Assembly (NCBI GenBank): GCA_903829015.1
Contig: CAIKOJ010000207.1
Span: 1-47,858 of the forward strand
From: an uncultured Bacteroidota bacterium
GTDB taxonomy: Bacteria; Bacteroidota; Bacteroidia; Chitinophagales; Chitinophagaceae
DNA: 47,858 nucleotides
Direction: 5' to 3'
The position numbers were made by a program, and so were the translations under genes. Below, piece by piece: positions 16,930 to 25,367 of the stretch (its first letter is position 1; every line of letters begins with the position of its first letter). The notes under the pieces are model-generated. The model saw nothing but the letters and a program-made list of their open reading frames with translations. It was not told the origin of the DNA and did no database searches.

Positions 16930-19644
16930 TCATTTATTTGCCGGTTTCTTAAATTCACTGAGTTTGTAATTGAACACCAGCAGCCAGTATCGCTGCACAA
17001 TATTGCTCCGTGAATCCTGGATGTAAGTATCCATCACACTGTGTTGAATGCTGTTATTTTCATTCAGCGCATCAAATACTGTAAGCCTGATCTCTCCCTG
17101 ATGGTTTTTGAAGATCTTTTTGCCTACACTGAGATTGCAAAGAAGGTAGTTCTGATTGTAACCCGCAGATAGCCCGGTGTTGGCATCATAGCTAACAGAT
17201 GTCCTGAATACGAATCCCTTCCAAAACCTGAGATTGAAAGACGCATTGCTGTGGCTGGTTGTTGTGGTAGCGTTGGTGAGCCTATTGGCTGGATTATTGT
17301 TGGCAACTACACCAAGGCTTGATGTAAGAAGGAAATCTATTTGCTCACTGATATTGCTGCTCACTGAAATAGTTACACCGCCGTTTTTATTCTGCAGTGT
17401 ATTTATTTGGCTATTGATGATGGACGGCGTGTTGGTGATACCAGCATTGATATGCACATTCAGATGACATTTTATGAACTCCAGTGGCATGCCATAGGTG
17501 ATGTTGGCGCTAGCAGAACTGCTGTTGCCTGTGTTTACAGGAGTGGTGAACCTCGAGCCCTTGGCCAGTGTTATGTTCTGCCCAATTACTGTATCTGTGT
17601 TTGCAGTAATGGTATTTGAAGCTATCGGATTTTCGGTAAGGCTTCCGTTAATAGAAACGGAAAAACTTGTTTTCGCATCCTTCCCTGTGCCGTTATACCT
17701 GATACTCATATTGTGTCTGTACGGTGTCTTTAGGCCGGGATTGCCCTCGGTAAGGTGCAACGGATCGTTGTTGTTGATCACATTTTGCAGCTGCGTCAAA
17801 GATGGTGTTTGGGTGTTGGTTGTATAATTGACTTGCAGGTTTTTCGTTTTCGTGAATTTGTAATTTAAAGTAGCTACGGGTAAGAAAGCAGTAAAATCCT
17901 GACTGAGTGGGGCACTGACCGATGCCGTACGCTCATTAATAAGTGTGAGGTACTGGTAATTGACGCCCAGCGAAAATTCCGTATTGCCTTGTTGCACCTG
18001 GTAGCTTAATCCTGCTTTGTGGTTTAGATTTTTATTTTCGAAGGTGTCTGAATACTTGGGGTCGGGTAGAGAATAAGATCCTGTACTCAAAGAGTAATTG
18101 CTGGTGCCCTTATCTGAGTTAGACTGCTGATAGGTGTAGGTGTACTCCAGTTTTAGCAGCCCGTGTTTAGTTATCGGTTCAGTGTAGGTAGCATTGCCCG
18201 AGGCGTTCCATGAGTTTTGCATTTGCTTTGTCTGCTGATTGATCGTATCGTTGAGCGCCGGGCTTGTATTGTAAATGTTCTGAGCCGCATGCATGGTATT
18301 GCCGTCATTATTTCTCAGTCCACCAGAAAGGTTCGCCGATATTGTTCTTCCCTTTTTGTGGAACCTGTGCTTCAGCAACAGCCCGCTCGAAAATGAATAG
18401 TTAGCGGTGCGCGATGAGCTGGTATCGGCATTGCTGTTTATGGGTTTTGCCCCCTGGTTAGTATTTCCTATCCGTGTTGTAAAGCCATCATTGTTGTTTA
18501 GCGACATGTTCGGAGTCCATATTACTGAGTTGTTTGTGTCAGCAATATAGTTCAGCCGCATGCCTAACCGGTGAAAACTACCCTTGCTCTCAGTAGGGCT
18601 GTACTGATTGAATATTTGCCCTGAATCTGTTGAAGAAGTGTATGTTTTTCTTAGCTCAGTATTGTTAGTGTTATCAGTATTGCTGAAATAGTAGTTGCCG
18701 CTTACTTCTATCTTCTTTCCCCATTTGTCGCCATAGTTAACACCAATAGCATGTGTGTTGCTGGTACCTGCTCCGGCACCAGCCGATAGGGATGAATTAT
18801 CGGATGTGAAATCCTGAGCACTGGTGTTGTTGGATTGAAGTGTAAGTGTAATGCGCCGGTTGCCTTTGAATTTATTAACTGCTGCACCCACACCGTATTT
18901 TTGGTTGTCGCTGTTATCAGCCCCACCTCCAGCGTACAAATTACCGAAGAGTCCGTTTCGCTTGCCCGGCTTGGTAATGATGTTGATCGTCTTGCTGGTG
19001 GTGCCCTCCCTAAAGCCTGTAAATCGCTCCTGGTCGCTCTTTTCGTTATACACCTGCACCTTGTCTATCACATCTGCCGGCAGGCTTTTTAGTGCAGCAT
19101 ACGGATCCTCGCCAAAGAACGGCTTACCGTCTACCATTACCTTTATTACATTTTCGCCCTGCGCAGTTATCTGTTTATCATTGATCTGTATTGAAGGCAT
19201 TTTCTTTACAAGATCGGCGGCATCTGCATCACGGTTTACTTTGTATGCTTTAGAATTGTACTCCAGTGTATCATCTTTCTGCACCATCGACATCACCTTT
19301 TCCACAATGCTCACTTCATTGAGCATGTGCACCGCATTTTTTAGTCTGATAACGCCCAGCGATACATTTGCATTGTTCACTCTAAAGCTGTCATTCAAAG
19401 TATCTGCACCGGGTGCTGTAACAAAAAGGTGATAAAAACCATTTTCTAAGTTTTTGAAACTGAAACCGCCTGTTTTATCAGGCTGGGTTACATAACTATG
19501 ATCGGCAATGGTAAGGGTTACAGCAGCAGGAAATACCGGCTTATTTTTCTCATCTTCCAGCTTGCCCGTTACCGAATAGGTTTGTGATAACCCATTCAGG
19601 CATACAAATGTCATGATGAAGAGCAGCAGGGGTTTCACGTACAT
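16930..19644 (-). CDS. TonB-dependent receptor-like outer-membrane protein (OMP_b-brl_3)
   Basis: A 904-residue outer-membrane protein with a signal peptide 1-21 (ending LNGLSQ). A carboxypeptidase-regulatory-like domain (about 22-105: SVTGKLEDEKNKPVFPA, FSFKNLENGFYHLFV) is followed by a plug-like region (LVKKMPSIQINDKQIT, VMVDGKPFFGEDPYAALKSLP). A long beta-barrel fills the rest and ends YWLLVFNYKLSEF. This arrangement is the PF14905 class of Bacteroidota receptors. No TonB box is obvious and no SusD partner lies next to it, so the substrate is unknown and a structural or assembly role is possible. The gene is monocistronic. Confidence 0.87.
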   Translation of the reverse strand: MYVKPLLLFIMTFVCLNGLSQTYSVTGKLEDEKNKPVFPAAVTLTIADHSYVTQPDKTGGFSFKNLENGFYHLFVTAPGADTLNDSFRVNNANVSLGVIRLKNAVHMLNEVSIVEKVMSMVQKDDTLEYNSKAYKVNRDADAADLVKKMPSIQINDKQITAQGENVIKVMVDGKPFFGEDPYAALKSLPADVIDKVQVYNEKSDQERFTGFREGTTSKTINIITKPGKRNGLFGNLYAGGGADNSDNQKYGVGAAVNKFKGNRRITLTLQSNNTSAQDFTSDNSSLSAGAGAGTSNTHAIGVNYGDKWGKKIEVSGNYYFSNTDNTNNTELRKTYTSSTDSGQIFNQYSPTESKGSFHRLGMRLNYIADTNNSVIWTPNMSLNNNDGFTTRIGNTNQGAKPINSNADTSSSRTANYSFSSGLLLKHRFHKKGRTISANLSGGLRNNDGNTMHAAQNIYNTSPALNDTINQQTKQMQNSWNASGNATYTEPITKHGLLKLEYTYTYQQSNSDKGTSNYSLSTGSYSLPDPKYSDTFENKNLNHKAGLSYQVQQGNTEFSLGVNYQYLTLINERTASVSAPLSQDFTAFLPVATLNYKFTKTKNLQVNYTTNTQTPSLTQLQNVINNNDPLHLTEGNPGLKTPYRHNMSIRYNGTGKDAKTSFSVSINGSLTENPIASNTITANTDTVIGQNITLAKGSRFTTPVNTGNSSSASANITYGMPLEFIKCHLNVHINAGITNTPSIINSQINTLQNKNGGVTISVSSNISEQIDFLLTSSLGVVANNNPANRLTNATTTTSHSNASFNLRFWKGFVFRTSVSYDANTGLSAGYNQNYLLCNLSVGKKIFKNHQGEIRLTVFDALNENNSIQHSVMDTYIQDSRSNIVQRYWLLVFNYKLSEFKKPANK

Positions 19645-19771
19645 AAAGATAACTACTCAAACGAGTTTTACCTTAAAAAAGTGCGTTCAGGCTGAGTGGA
19701 ATGTGTTTGGTTTTTCCGTCTTACAATGGGTTTGCATCGCCCTATGAAACTAAATTGGGCAGTGTCGAAGA

Positions 19772-20653
19772 TCATTTATTTTCGATCACCCGCACCTCTA
19801 CGCGCCGGTTTTGTTCGGCATCCTGTTCAGTCTGCTCATCAGCCACCACGGGCCTCCGCCGACCGAAACCGGCATATTTAAGACGGGACGAGTCAACACC
19901 GCGGCTTACGAGGTAATTATATATTGCCCGCGCCCTGTTCACAGATAGCGTTTGCTCGTAGGTGTCAATATCCCAGGCATCAAGCGCATCCTTAATGCAG
20001 CATACATGCCCTTCGATACTGATCTTCAGGTTGGGATTTTCATTCAGAATATTGAATAATTTTTCGAGTGTTTCTTTCGATTCCGGTTTTATTACATGCC
20101 TGTCCGGAGGGAAATATACATTCCTTAAAGTAAGTGTTGAGCCCGGCTTCAGATTTTTGATCTGATCCATGCCGGTTACGATCACCTTCTTACTGCTGTC
20201 TTTGCGGGGCTTTACCTGCAATTTAGAACTTACCGGAGGTGCTTTCTTAATAGTGCGGTTGTTTACAACAATATCTACACGGCGGTCTGTAGGGAATCCG
20301 CTTTTATTGGTATACCCGTTACGTGATACCTCTCCCTTGCCTTCTACTAGTTTTACGTAGTTGCCATCGATACCATATTTAACAAGGTATTTTTTCACAT
20401 TGCTGGCACGTTCCATAGAGAGTGTTTTGTTTCTGCCCTCTGTGCCCAGGTAGTCGGCGTAGCCTACTATCATTACTTCGCTGCCGTTGATGATCTTGTC
20501 ATTGTATATCAGCAGGTCTATTTTTTTCTCTGTGGCACTGCTAAGGCTTGCTATGCCCAGGTCAAAAAATAGCTTGAACGTGTCTGTTTCGCGCTGTGCA
20601 GAAACAGACAGGGTGACTATAGAAAACAATATGGTCAGCAGTGCTTTGTTCAT
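19772..20653 (-). CDS. OmpA-family protein with two tandem OmpA/MotB domains
   Basis: A 293-residue exported protein with a signal peptide ending LSVSAQ. Two peptidoglycan-binding OmpA-like domains follow one another. The first spans about 25-130 (FKLFFDLGIASLS, VGYADYLGTEGRN, GFPTDRRVDIVV). The second spans about 165-293 (VYFPPDRHVIKPES, ISIEGHVCC, LSVNRARAIYNYL, QNRRVEVRV). A Lys/Pro-rich linker (PPVSSKLQVKPRKDSS) separates them. There is no beta-barrel, so it is probably a periplasmic or lipid-free cell-wall protein. Two OmpA domains without a barrel is uncommon and could bridge peptidoglycan strands (inference). It starts 54 bp after the stop of the membrane-protein gene at 20708 and may share its transcript. 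Confidence 0.85.
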   Translation of the reverse strand: MNKALLTILFSIVTLSVSAQRETDTFKLFFDLGIASLSSATEKKIDLLIYNDKIINGSEVMIVGYADYLGTEGRNKTLSMERASNVKKYLVKYGIDGNYVKLVEGKGEVSRNGYTNKSGFPTDRRVDIVVNNRTIKKAPPVSSKLQVKPRKDSSKKVIVTGMDQIKNLKPGSTLTLRNVYFPPDRHVIKPESKETLEKLFNILNENPNLKISIEGHVCCIKDALDAWDIDTYEQTLSVNRARAIYNYLVSRGVDSSRLKYAGFGRRRPVVADEQTEQDAEQNRRVEVRVIENK

Positions 20654-20707
20654 TAACGTCTAATCCTCATTTCATAACTATAATCTAATACCAATTTCGT
20701 GCCGAAA

Positions 20708-21124
20708 TCATCCGACTGGCTCAGTTTCCTTTTTACGGACAACCAGATACCCCAGAAAACAAAACGGCAGGTACGCAACCAGATTCGCCACAGAGAACCA
20801 TACCGGGTGTGTAAGGTGCAGGGAATTGTACAACCCGGCAAGGGTTAGCACAATGCCCACCACCAGTGCCGGTCTAACCATAGTCCGTCCGCCTACAAGT
20901 GTTGCCACCAGCCCTGCACCAAATGAGCATATCGAATAATTGATCAATAAATATACAAATACACTTTCCGGCAGGTTTTTCATCGCAAGAGCCATGGAAT
21001 TAGCATCATGGGTATCTATGTTACCCACTGCCTGCATCGTGATCCACATCTCCCCGAGGGTAATTAAGATCATTCCTGCCATTGCGCCAACCACTACTGG
21101 CAAAACGTACCTAGTGAAGTTCAT
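20708..21124 (-). CDS. Small four-helix membrane protein of unknown function
   Basis: A 138-residue protein with four hydrophobic segments: about 7-30, 55-77, 84-102 and 108-128. The last is followed by a basic end (RKKETEPVG). It has no recognisable catalytic motif and no signal peptide. It is divergent from the queuosine-precursor transporter gene and lies upstream of the OmpA-family gene on the same strand. The function is unknown. Confidence 0.7.
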   Translation of the reverse strand: MNFTRYVLPVVVGAMAGMILITLGEMWITMQAVGNIDTHDANSMALAMKNLPESVFVYLLINYSICSFGAGLVATLVGGRTMVRPALVVGIVLTLAGLYNSLHLTHPVWFSVANLVAYLPFCFLGYLVVRKKETEPVG

Positions 21125-21190
21125 TGCTTTTTATTACGATAGTAAAGTTAGTGCTAAACTGATAAACGAGGTATAGCAACGGTAAAAAAT

Positions 21191-21205
21191 AACACCTTAG
21201 GTGTT
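21191..21205. promoter_or_regulatory. Perfect dyad AACACCT-T-AGGTGTT upstream of the transporter gene
   Basis: Seven-base arms around a single central base, in the 145-bp divergent region. It lies 16 bp upstream of the TACATTTG promoter element, i.e. over the -33 region, where a bound repressor or activator would act. No regulator is known. Confidence 0.45.
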
Positions 21206-21221
21206 TATTTAGTTTTTGCGA

Positions 21222-21229
21222 TACATTTG
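21222..21229 (+). promoter_or_regulatory. -7 promoter element of the transporter gene
   Basis: TACATTTG matches TAnnTTTG exactly, about 40 bp before the ATG at 21270. No clear TTTG is present at -33; that place is taken by the dyad at 21191-21205. Confidence 0.5.
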
Positions 21230-21269
21230 TCTGGCATTACTATTCATGAATTTTTTATAATTCGACCTA

Positions 21270-22058
21270 ATGATCAAAAAAATATTTGCCGATAAGCCCA
21301 CCAGATTATTGATGTTTTTTTCGGGTTTTTTTGTCGCCAACGCCCTTATCGCCGAGTGTATTGGCAATAAGTTATTCTCTCTCGAGCGTTTTTTCGGGTA
21401 TCAGCCTCATCCGTTTAGTTTGCTGGGGGAAGATGGACTTACATTTACGCTGAGCTGTGGTGTTTTGCTCTGGCCTATAGAGTTTATTATGACAGATATC
21501 GTAAATGAGTATTACGGACCAAAGATCGTAAGGCGGATATCCTTTATCGCGGTCGGGATATTAGTTTATGCGTTTGTTATGTTCTATTTCTCGATCAGTG
21601 TACCTGCCGATACCAATTTCTGGACCGGCAGTCAGAAGGATGCCGGTGTGCCGGATATGCAGGCGGCATTTTCCAGTATTTTCGGGCAGGGTATGTGGAT
21701 CATCGTTGGTAGTATCACGGCCTTTCTGGTGAGCCAGATTTTGGATGTATGGATCTTTCACAAGATTAAGAAAGCAACTGGCGAGCGGCATGTGTGGCTC
21801 AGGGCTACAGGGTCTACAATAGTGTCGCAGCTGATAGATAGTTTTATAGTGCTGTTCATTGCATTTAAGATAGGTAAGGGATGGTCTTACCAGCGTGTAC
21901 TGGCAATTTGCCTGATGAATTACTCTTACAAATTTTGTATGGCACTGATTCTTACACCCGCTATCTACTTTATCGAAAGACAGATAGAAATCTATTTCGG
22001 AACTGAACTTACCCGCCAGATGAAACACAATGCAATGGGTAAGGCCAATGAGGTTTAG
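21270..22058 (+). CDS. Queuosine precursor transporter (VUT family, YhhQ-like)
   Basis: A 262-residue integral membrane protein with six or so hydrophobic segments. It shows the family pattern: an early helix with FFVANALIAECIGNK, then VLLWPIEFIMTDIVNEYYG, then LVSQILDVWIFHKIK and GSTIVSQLIDSFIVLFIAF. The Asp, Asn and Gln residues in these helices are typical of the VUT/COG1738 family, which imports queuosine precursors such as preQ0. It is a single gene with its own promoter and dyad, and ends at a bidirectional terminator. No preQ1 riboswitch was seen in the leader. Confidence 0.88.
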   Translation: MIKKIFADKPTRLLMFFSGFFVANALIAECIGNKLFSLERFFGYQPHPFSLLGEDGLTFTLSCGVLLWPIEFIMTDIVNEYYGPKIVRRISFIAVGILVYAFVMFYFSISVPADTNFWTGSQKDAGVPDMQAAFSSIFGQGMWIIVGSITAFLVSQILDVWIFHKIKKATGERHVWLRATGSTIVSQLIDSFIVLFIAFKIGKGWSYQRVLAICLMNYSYKFCMALILTPAIYFIERQIEIYFGTELTRQMKHNAMGKANEV

Positions 22059-22084
22059 TGGTCTTTTTGGCTGATTTTATCCAA

Positions 22085-22116
22085 TAAAAAAACGGGAGCG
22101 CACACTCCCGTTTTTT
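22085..22116. terminator. Bidirectional terminator between convergent genes
   Basis: Stem CGGGAG (22093-22098) and CTCCCG (22105-22110), extended by A/T pairs to about 10 bp and flanked by A and T tracts, so it works in both directions. Confidence 0.92.
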
Positions 22117-22136
22117 ATATTTCCTCACTCCTGATT

Positions 22137-24467
22137 TTATTTGTCTTTATTGCCGCCAAAACGATAACCAATTGACAACTGGAATGAAGGGCTTCTGTAT
22201 AACTGCGATGAAATTCTTTTTGCACCATCAGTAGATGCATTGTCCCAGATGGTCTGAACATCCCTTAGGTCGATAGATACTTTTGGAGAGATCTGGTAAG
22301 AAACACCAAACAGGTAGCCGAGACCGAAGCGTGAATTGAAATCACCTGCATTGATCTGGCCTTTTGTATCGTTGCCTGGGGCAGCTACAACCACAGGTGT
22401 ATTATTATGTTGGGTTGTAGGATAGTCACCAGCGTTGATGCTGAATGTATAAACTACGTTTGGCCCAAAGAAGAAATCGAAATTACCTTTTGAGTAGCGA
22501 AGTGATATAGGCAGCTCAATGCTGTGCAACGTCGAAATACTGTATGGGTTCAACACTTTTTCACGGATATATCCACCGCCAGCTGCCGGTGTATAGGTAT
22601 AGTAATCGTCATTAAGTGTGTAGCCATTATTGATACGGTGGAAATATTTCAGTTCACCCATCAGTGCCAATGCATCGCTGAAGGTCAGTTTACCTGTTAA
22701 GCCAAACTGGAAGCCTTTGAAGCTGTTAGGGCCAAAGAAAGTAGCATTGATACCAGCAGTCATGCCCAATGCAAAAGTTGATTTGCTGGCGTGGAACTTG
22801 ATATCGTTAAAGGCTGCATTCAGGTTCTCCAGTGCCATTGATCCTTTTGATTGTTTGGCTTTGTTTTCTTTTGCTGCAAATGAGCTTGACTCTGAAGACG
22901 AAGACGCATTTGGTTTGAATGGTGAAGTATCGCCATCTGCATCAGGAGAAGCGGCAACTTCAGTACCTGTTTTCTGTGCGTTCTTCTTCATACCCATAGC
23001 AAGTTCGTATTCCTGCGAAATTGTTTCCTGCGAAATGGTATCCAGGTGCAGTGAGTATTCCTTGTTGGCATTCTTAATTGATCGCTGGAAGACCACCATT
23101 TTCTCAATAGTTCTTGTGCCCTTACGGGTGCTTACAGCCGGTAGTTCTTTTTCATTACTTCCGGTTTTAGCAGTTTTTTCGGCTGCGGTAGTTTTTGCGG
23201 CAGCAGGCAGCTTAGCTGTTGTGTGAGTAGCTGGTTTTACCGTTGTAGCTGCTGCAGGTATTATTTTGTTGTTATGTACAGCAGCAGTTTTGATAACAGT
23301 TTTTGGCTGATGTTTCACTGCAACAGTGTGGCTAGGTTGGTCTGCTACTGCTGTTTCAGTGCCGCTCGGTTTGCTGCTTGCAGTTTTCTCGCTGCCCACA
23401 GACGGTGCTGCACTACTCAATACAGACAGACTGTTTTTATGAGTAGATGATTTATGCCCTGCAATTTTTTTGTCATTATGCTGCTTTGGTTGTTTGTTAT
23501 CCACTCCGGCAACCGGATGTTCAGCAGGATTGTTGATTGTGCGGGCAGTGCTTTCATCGCCCGCAGTTGGCAATGGTTCAGCAACAGATGTCGACACTGG
23601 AGCTACAGTGCTTGCAACTGCAATACCGGTATTTGTTTTTACAGATGAATGGTGTTTTACTGTAGTGTTTTGTTTGGTATTCGCTACATCCTTAGTGCTA
23701 TTAGTTGCAGAAACCTGAGTCTTGTTGTGTACAGCTGTTTTCTCAGATTTCGATGCTGCTTTTATTTGTTCCGATTTGTTTGAAGTAGCTACAGCTAGTT
23801 CCTTAGAAAGGTTTTCAGTATTATCAGTTTTACCTTCTTTGTTGTTAGATGGTTGCTTACGTTCGTTTGTTTTTACCGTTTTTGATACGGCAATCGAAGA
23901 ACCGGTAGTTTGATTTTGTTTTGTGTTATTGCTGGTTACGTTTTGGTTGGTGCTGGAATTGTTATCATTGGTTACTGCAGTTTTAGTGGCAGCTGTTGTA
24001 TTTACTGAAGTATGATTTTGGTTATTATTATTATTATTATTTGCTTCGTGCTGTGTATTGTTGCTGCTTGCTGTTTTGTTGCTTGTAGGTTGGTTGTTTT
24101 CAACAACAGAGTTGGCCGCAATTTGTTTAGTGTTGTTCTCAGAACTTGCCGCAGGTTTTGCAGCGTCAGCAGCCGAAGTACTACCAACCGCTGGAACCGC
24201 AGCATCAGCGATTCCGGAGTTGTTGTTGCCATTCTGGTTGCGAACAAAAGAATTGAGTTCATAGCCGCCTAAGCTTAGACCGCCAAGCAATGCAAGGATA
24301 GCCAGACCGCCAAACATGCGGCGCCAAAGAATGATGCCTCTTTTACGTGGCATTTCCTTCTCGAGCAATTCATTCATTCGCCCCCATGCGCCCGCTCGCT
24401 CATGCTCTTCGCCCCCCAACAATCGCTGCCTGACAAGGTCATCGATATTTATCATGTTATTATCCAT
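22137..24467 (-). CDS. Predicted trans-envelope protein: inner-membrane anchor, long disordered linker, outer-membrane beta-barrel; partner of an ECF sigma factor
   Basis: A 776-residue protein. Residues 1-50 are cytoplasmic (DDLVRQRLLGGEEHERAGAWGR) with a basic RKRGIILWRR. One membrane helix follows (51-69, MFGGLAILALLGGLSLGGY), with no signal-peptidase site. Residues 70 to about 560 are a low-complexity linker rich in Asn, Thr, Ser, Lys and Ala. Residues about 562-776 are an outer-membrane barrel like PF13568, with a C-terminal strand ending SFQLSIGYRFG. The gene follows an ECF sigma gene by 60 bp, the usual place of an anti-sigma factor. The N-terminal segment is too short for a standard anti-sigma domain. 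A role in passing outer-membrane state to the sigma factor is inference. Codon choice in the linker is Asn-rich and repetitive. Confidence 0.8.
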   Translation of the reverse strand: MDNNMINIDDLVRQRLLGGEEHERAGAWGRMNELLEKEMPRKRGIILWRRMFGGLAILALLGGLSLGGYELNSFVRNQNGNNNSGIADAAVPAVGSTSAADAAKPAASSENNTKQIAANSVVENNQPTSNKTASSNNTQHEANNNNNNNQNHTSVNTTAATKTAVTNDNNSSTNQNVTSNNTKQNQTTGSSIAVSKTVKTNERKQPSNNKEGKTDNTENLSKELAVATSNKSEQIKAASKSEKTAVHNKTQVSATNSTKDVANTKQNTTVKHHSSVKTNTGIAVASTVAPVSTSVAEPLPTAGDESTARTINNPAEHPVAGVDNKQPKQHNDKKIAGHKSSTHKNSLSVLSSAAPSVGSEKTASSKPSGTETAVADQPSHTVAVKHQPKTVIKTAAVHNNKIIPAAATTVKPATHTTAKLPAAAKTTAAEKTAKTGSNEKELPAVSTRKGTRTIEKMVVFQRSIKNANKEYSLHLDTISQETISQEYELAMGMKKNAQKTGTEVAASPDADGDTSPFKPNASSSSESSSFAAKENKAKQSKGSMALENLNAAFNDIKFHASKSTFALGMTAGINATFFGPNSFKGFQFGLTGKLTFSDALALMGELKYFHRINNGYTLNDDYYTYTPAAGGGYIREKVLNPYSISTLHSIELPISLRYSKGNFDFFFGPNVVYTFSINAGDYPTTQHNNTPVVVAAPGNDTKGQINAGDFNSRFGLGYLFGVSYQISPKVSIDLRDVQTIWDNASTDGAKRISSQLYRSPSFQLSIGYRFGGNKDK

Positions 24468-24527
24468 GTGGATAAAATTTTATTTTTTAATAATGCTATT
24501 ACTTCACTTTTTACACTTCAACTATAT

Positions 24528-25103
24528 CTACATCTTAAAATGCAGTTCCTGTTTTTCTATTTTTTCCTTTAAAACCCTTCTTCCTTCCGATAAATGCCAT
24601 TTTGATGTTCCCTCACTGATGCCAAGAATATTGCCTATTTCTTTATGCGTAAAGCCCTCTAAAACATACATATTAAAAACATTTCTGGTTGCTTCAGGTA
24701 GCTGATGTACCAGACTGAGCAACTGATCGTAATACATTTTATCAGCATGATCTTTGTGTACGCACTCATCTTTTTCTACCATTACCACTTTCTCGCTGTA
24801 ACGGGCATTTGCCTTTACATAGTCGGCCACCGCATGAAAAATGATCTTTCTTAACCAGCCTTCAAAAGAACCCTGAAAATTATATTGCTGTATCTTCTGA
24901 AAAGCCCTTAGATAGCCATTGTTCATTACTTCTTCCGCCTGCATCTCATGATCAATATACCGCCTTACCAAAGCCATCATTTTTGGATAAAATAGATGGT
25001 ATAGCTTCTCTTGTGCACCCCTTTCGTTGAGGATGCATCCTTGAATGAGCTGTTCCAACTCACTGGCATGGCCCGTGGTAGTATATGCCAAAGCTATAGA
25101 CAA
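24528..25103 (-). CDS. ECF-type sigma-70 factor
   Basis: A 191-residue sigma factor. Region 2 spans about 25-95 (LYHLFYPKMMALVRRYI, EEVMNNGYLRAFQKI, FEGWLRKIIFHAVADYV). Region 4 spans about 125-185 (LPEATRNVFNMYVLEGFTHKEIGNILGISEGTSKWHLSEGRRVL), with a clear helix-turn-helix. It should direct RNA polymerase to a small regulon. It lies directly upstream of the trans-envelope barrel gene in one transcription unit, which suggests that protein controls it or is its target. Two in-frame ATGs are close together in the first residues' neighbourhood only at 25103, so the start is reasonably sure. No -7 consensus is visible upstream, consistent with autoregulation through another promoter type. Confidence 0.92.
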   Translation of the reverse strand: MSIALAYTTTGHASELEQLIQGCILNERGAQEKLYHLFYPKMMALVRRYIDHEMQAEEVMNNGYLRAFQKIQQYNFQGSFEGWLRKIIFHAVADYVKANARYSEKVVMVEKDECVHKDHADKMYYDQLLSLVHQLPEATRNVFNMYVLEGFTHKEIGNILGISEGTSKWHLSEGRRVLKEKIEKQELHFKM

Positions 25104-25303
25104 GTATATTGGTTATTAATACTAAACAACATAATAGACTGCTCCATTTTAGAAATGGTTGGGTAGAGTACTATTACATTATCTAAAATTAACGAATCCG
25201 GGGGAAAGGAACCAGGTTTATTAATGGAAAATTAATAAAAAGCGAACATGATGAAGGAAATATAAAATATTTACTGCGTATTTAAGCTTTCAAATTCGAA
25301 ACA

Positions 25304-25346
25304 TAAAAAAGGGCTGTTTCCCGATCTTTTAGGAAACAGCCCTTTT
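25304..25346 (-). terminator. Rho-independent terminator after the frameshifted repeat-protein gene
   Basis: Arms AAAAGGGCTGTTTCC (about 25308-25322) and complement (25332-25346) with a 9-base loop. On the minus strand a run of T follows. It lies 22 bp past the stop at 25368. Confidence 0.9.
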
Positions 25347-25367
25347 GTGAACGAATTTAAATATACA

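Noticed and set aside
21125..21269. preQ1 riboswitch ahead of the queuosine-precursor transporter
   Set aside because: The short leader has no H-type pseudoknot pattern; only a DNA dyad and a promoter element were seen.
24002..24272. ORFs of about 86 residues on both strands inside the linker of the trans-envelope protein
   Set aside because: They are shadows of the Asn/Thr-rich low-complexity coding sequence, with no start signal or homology-like content.
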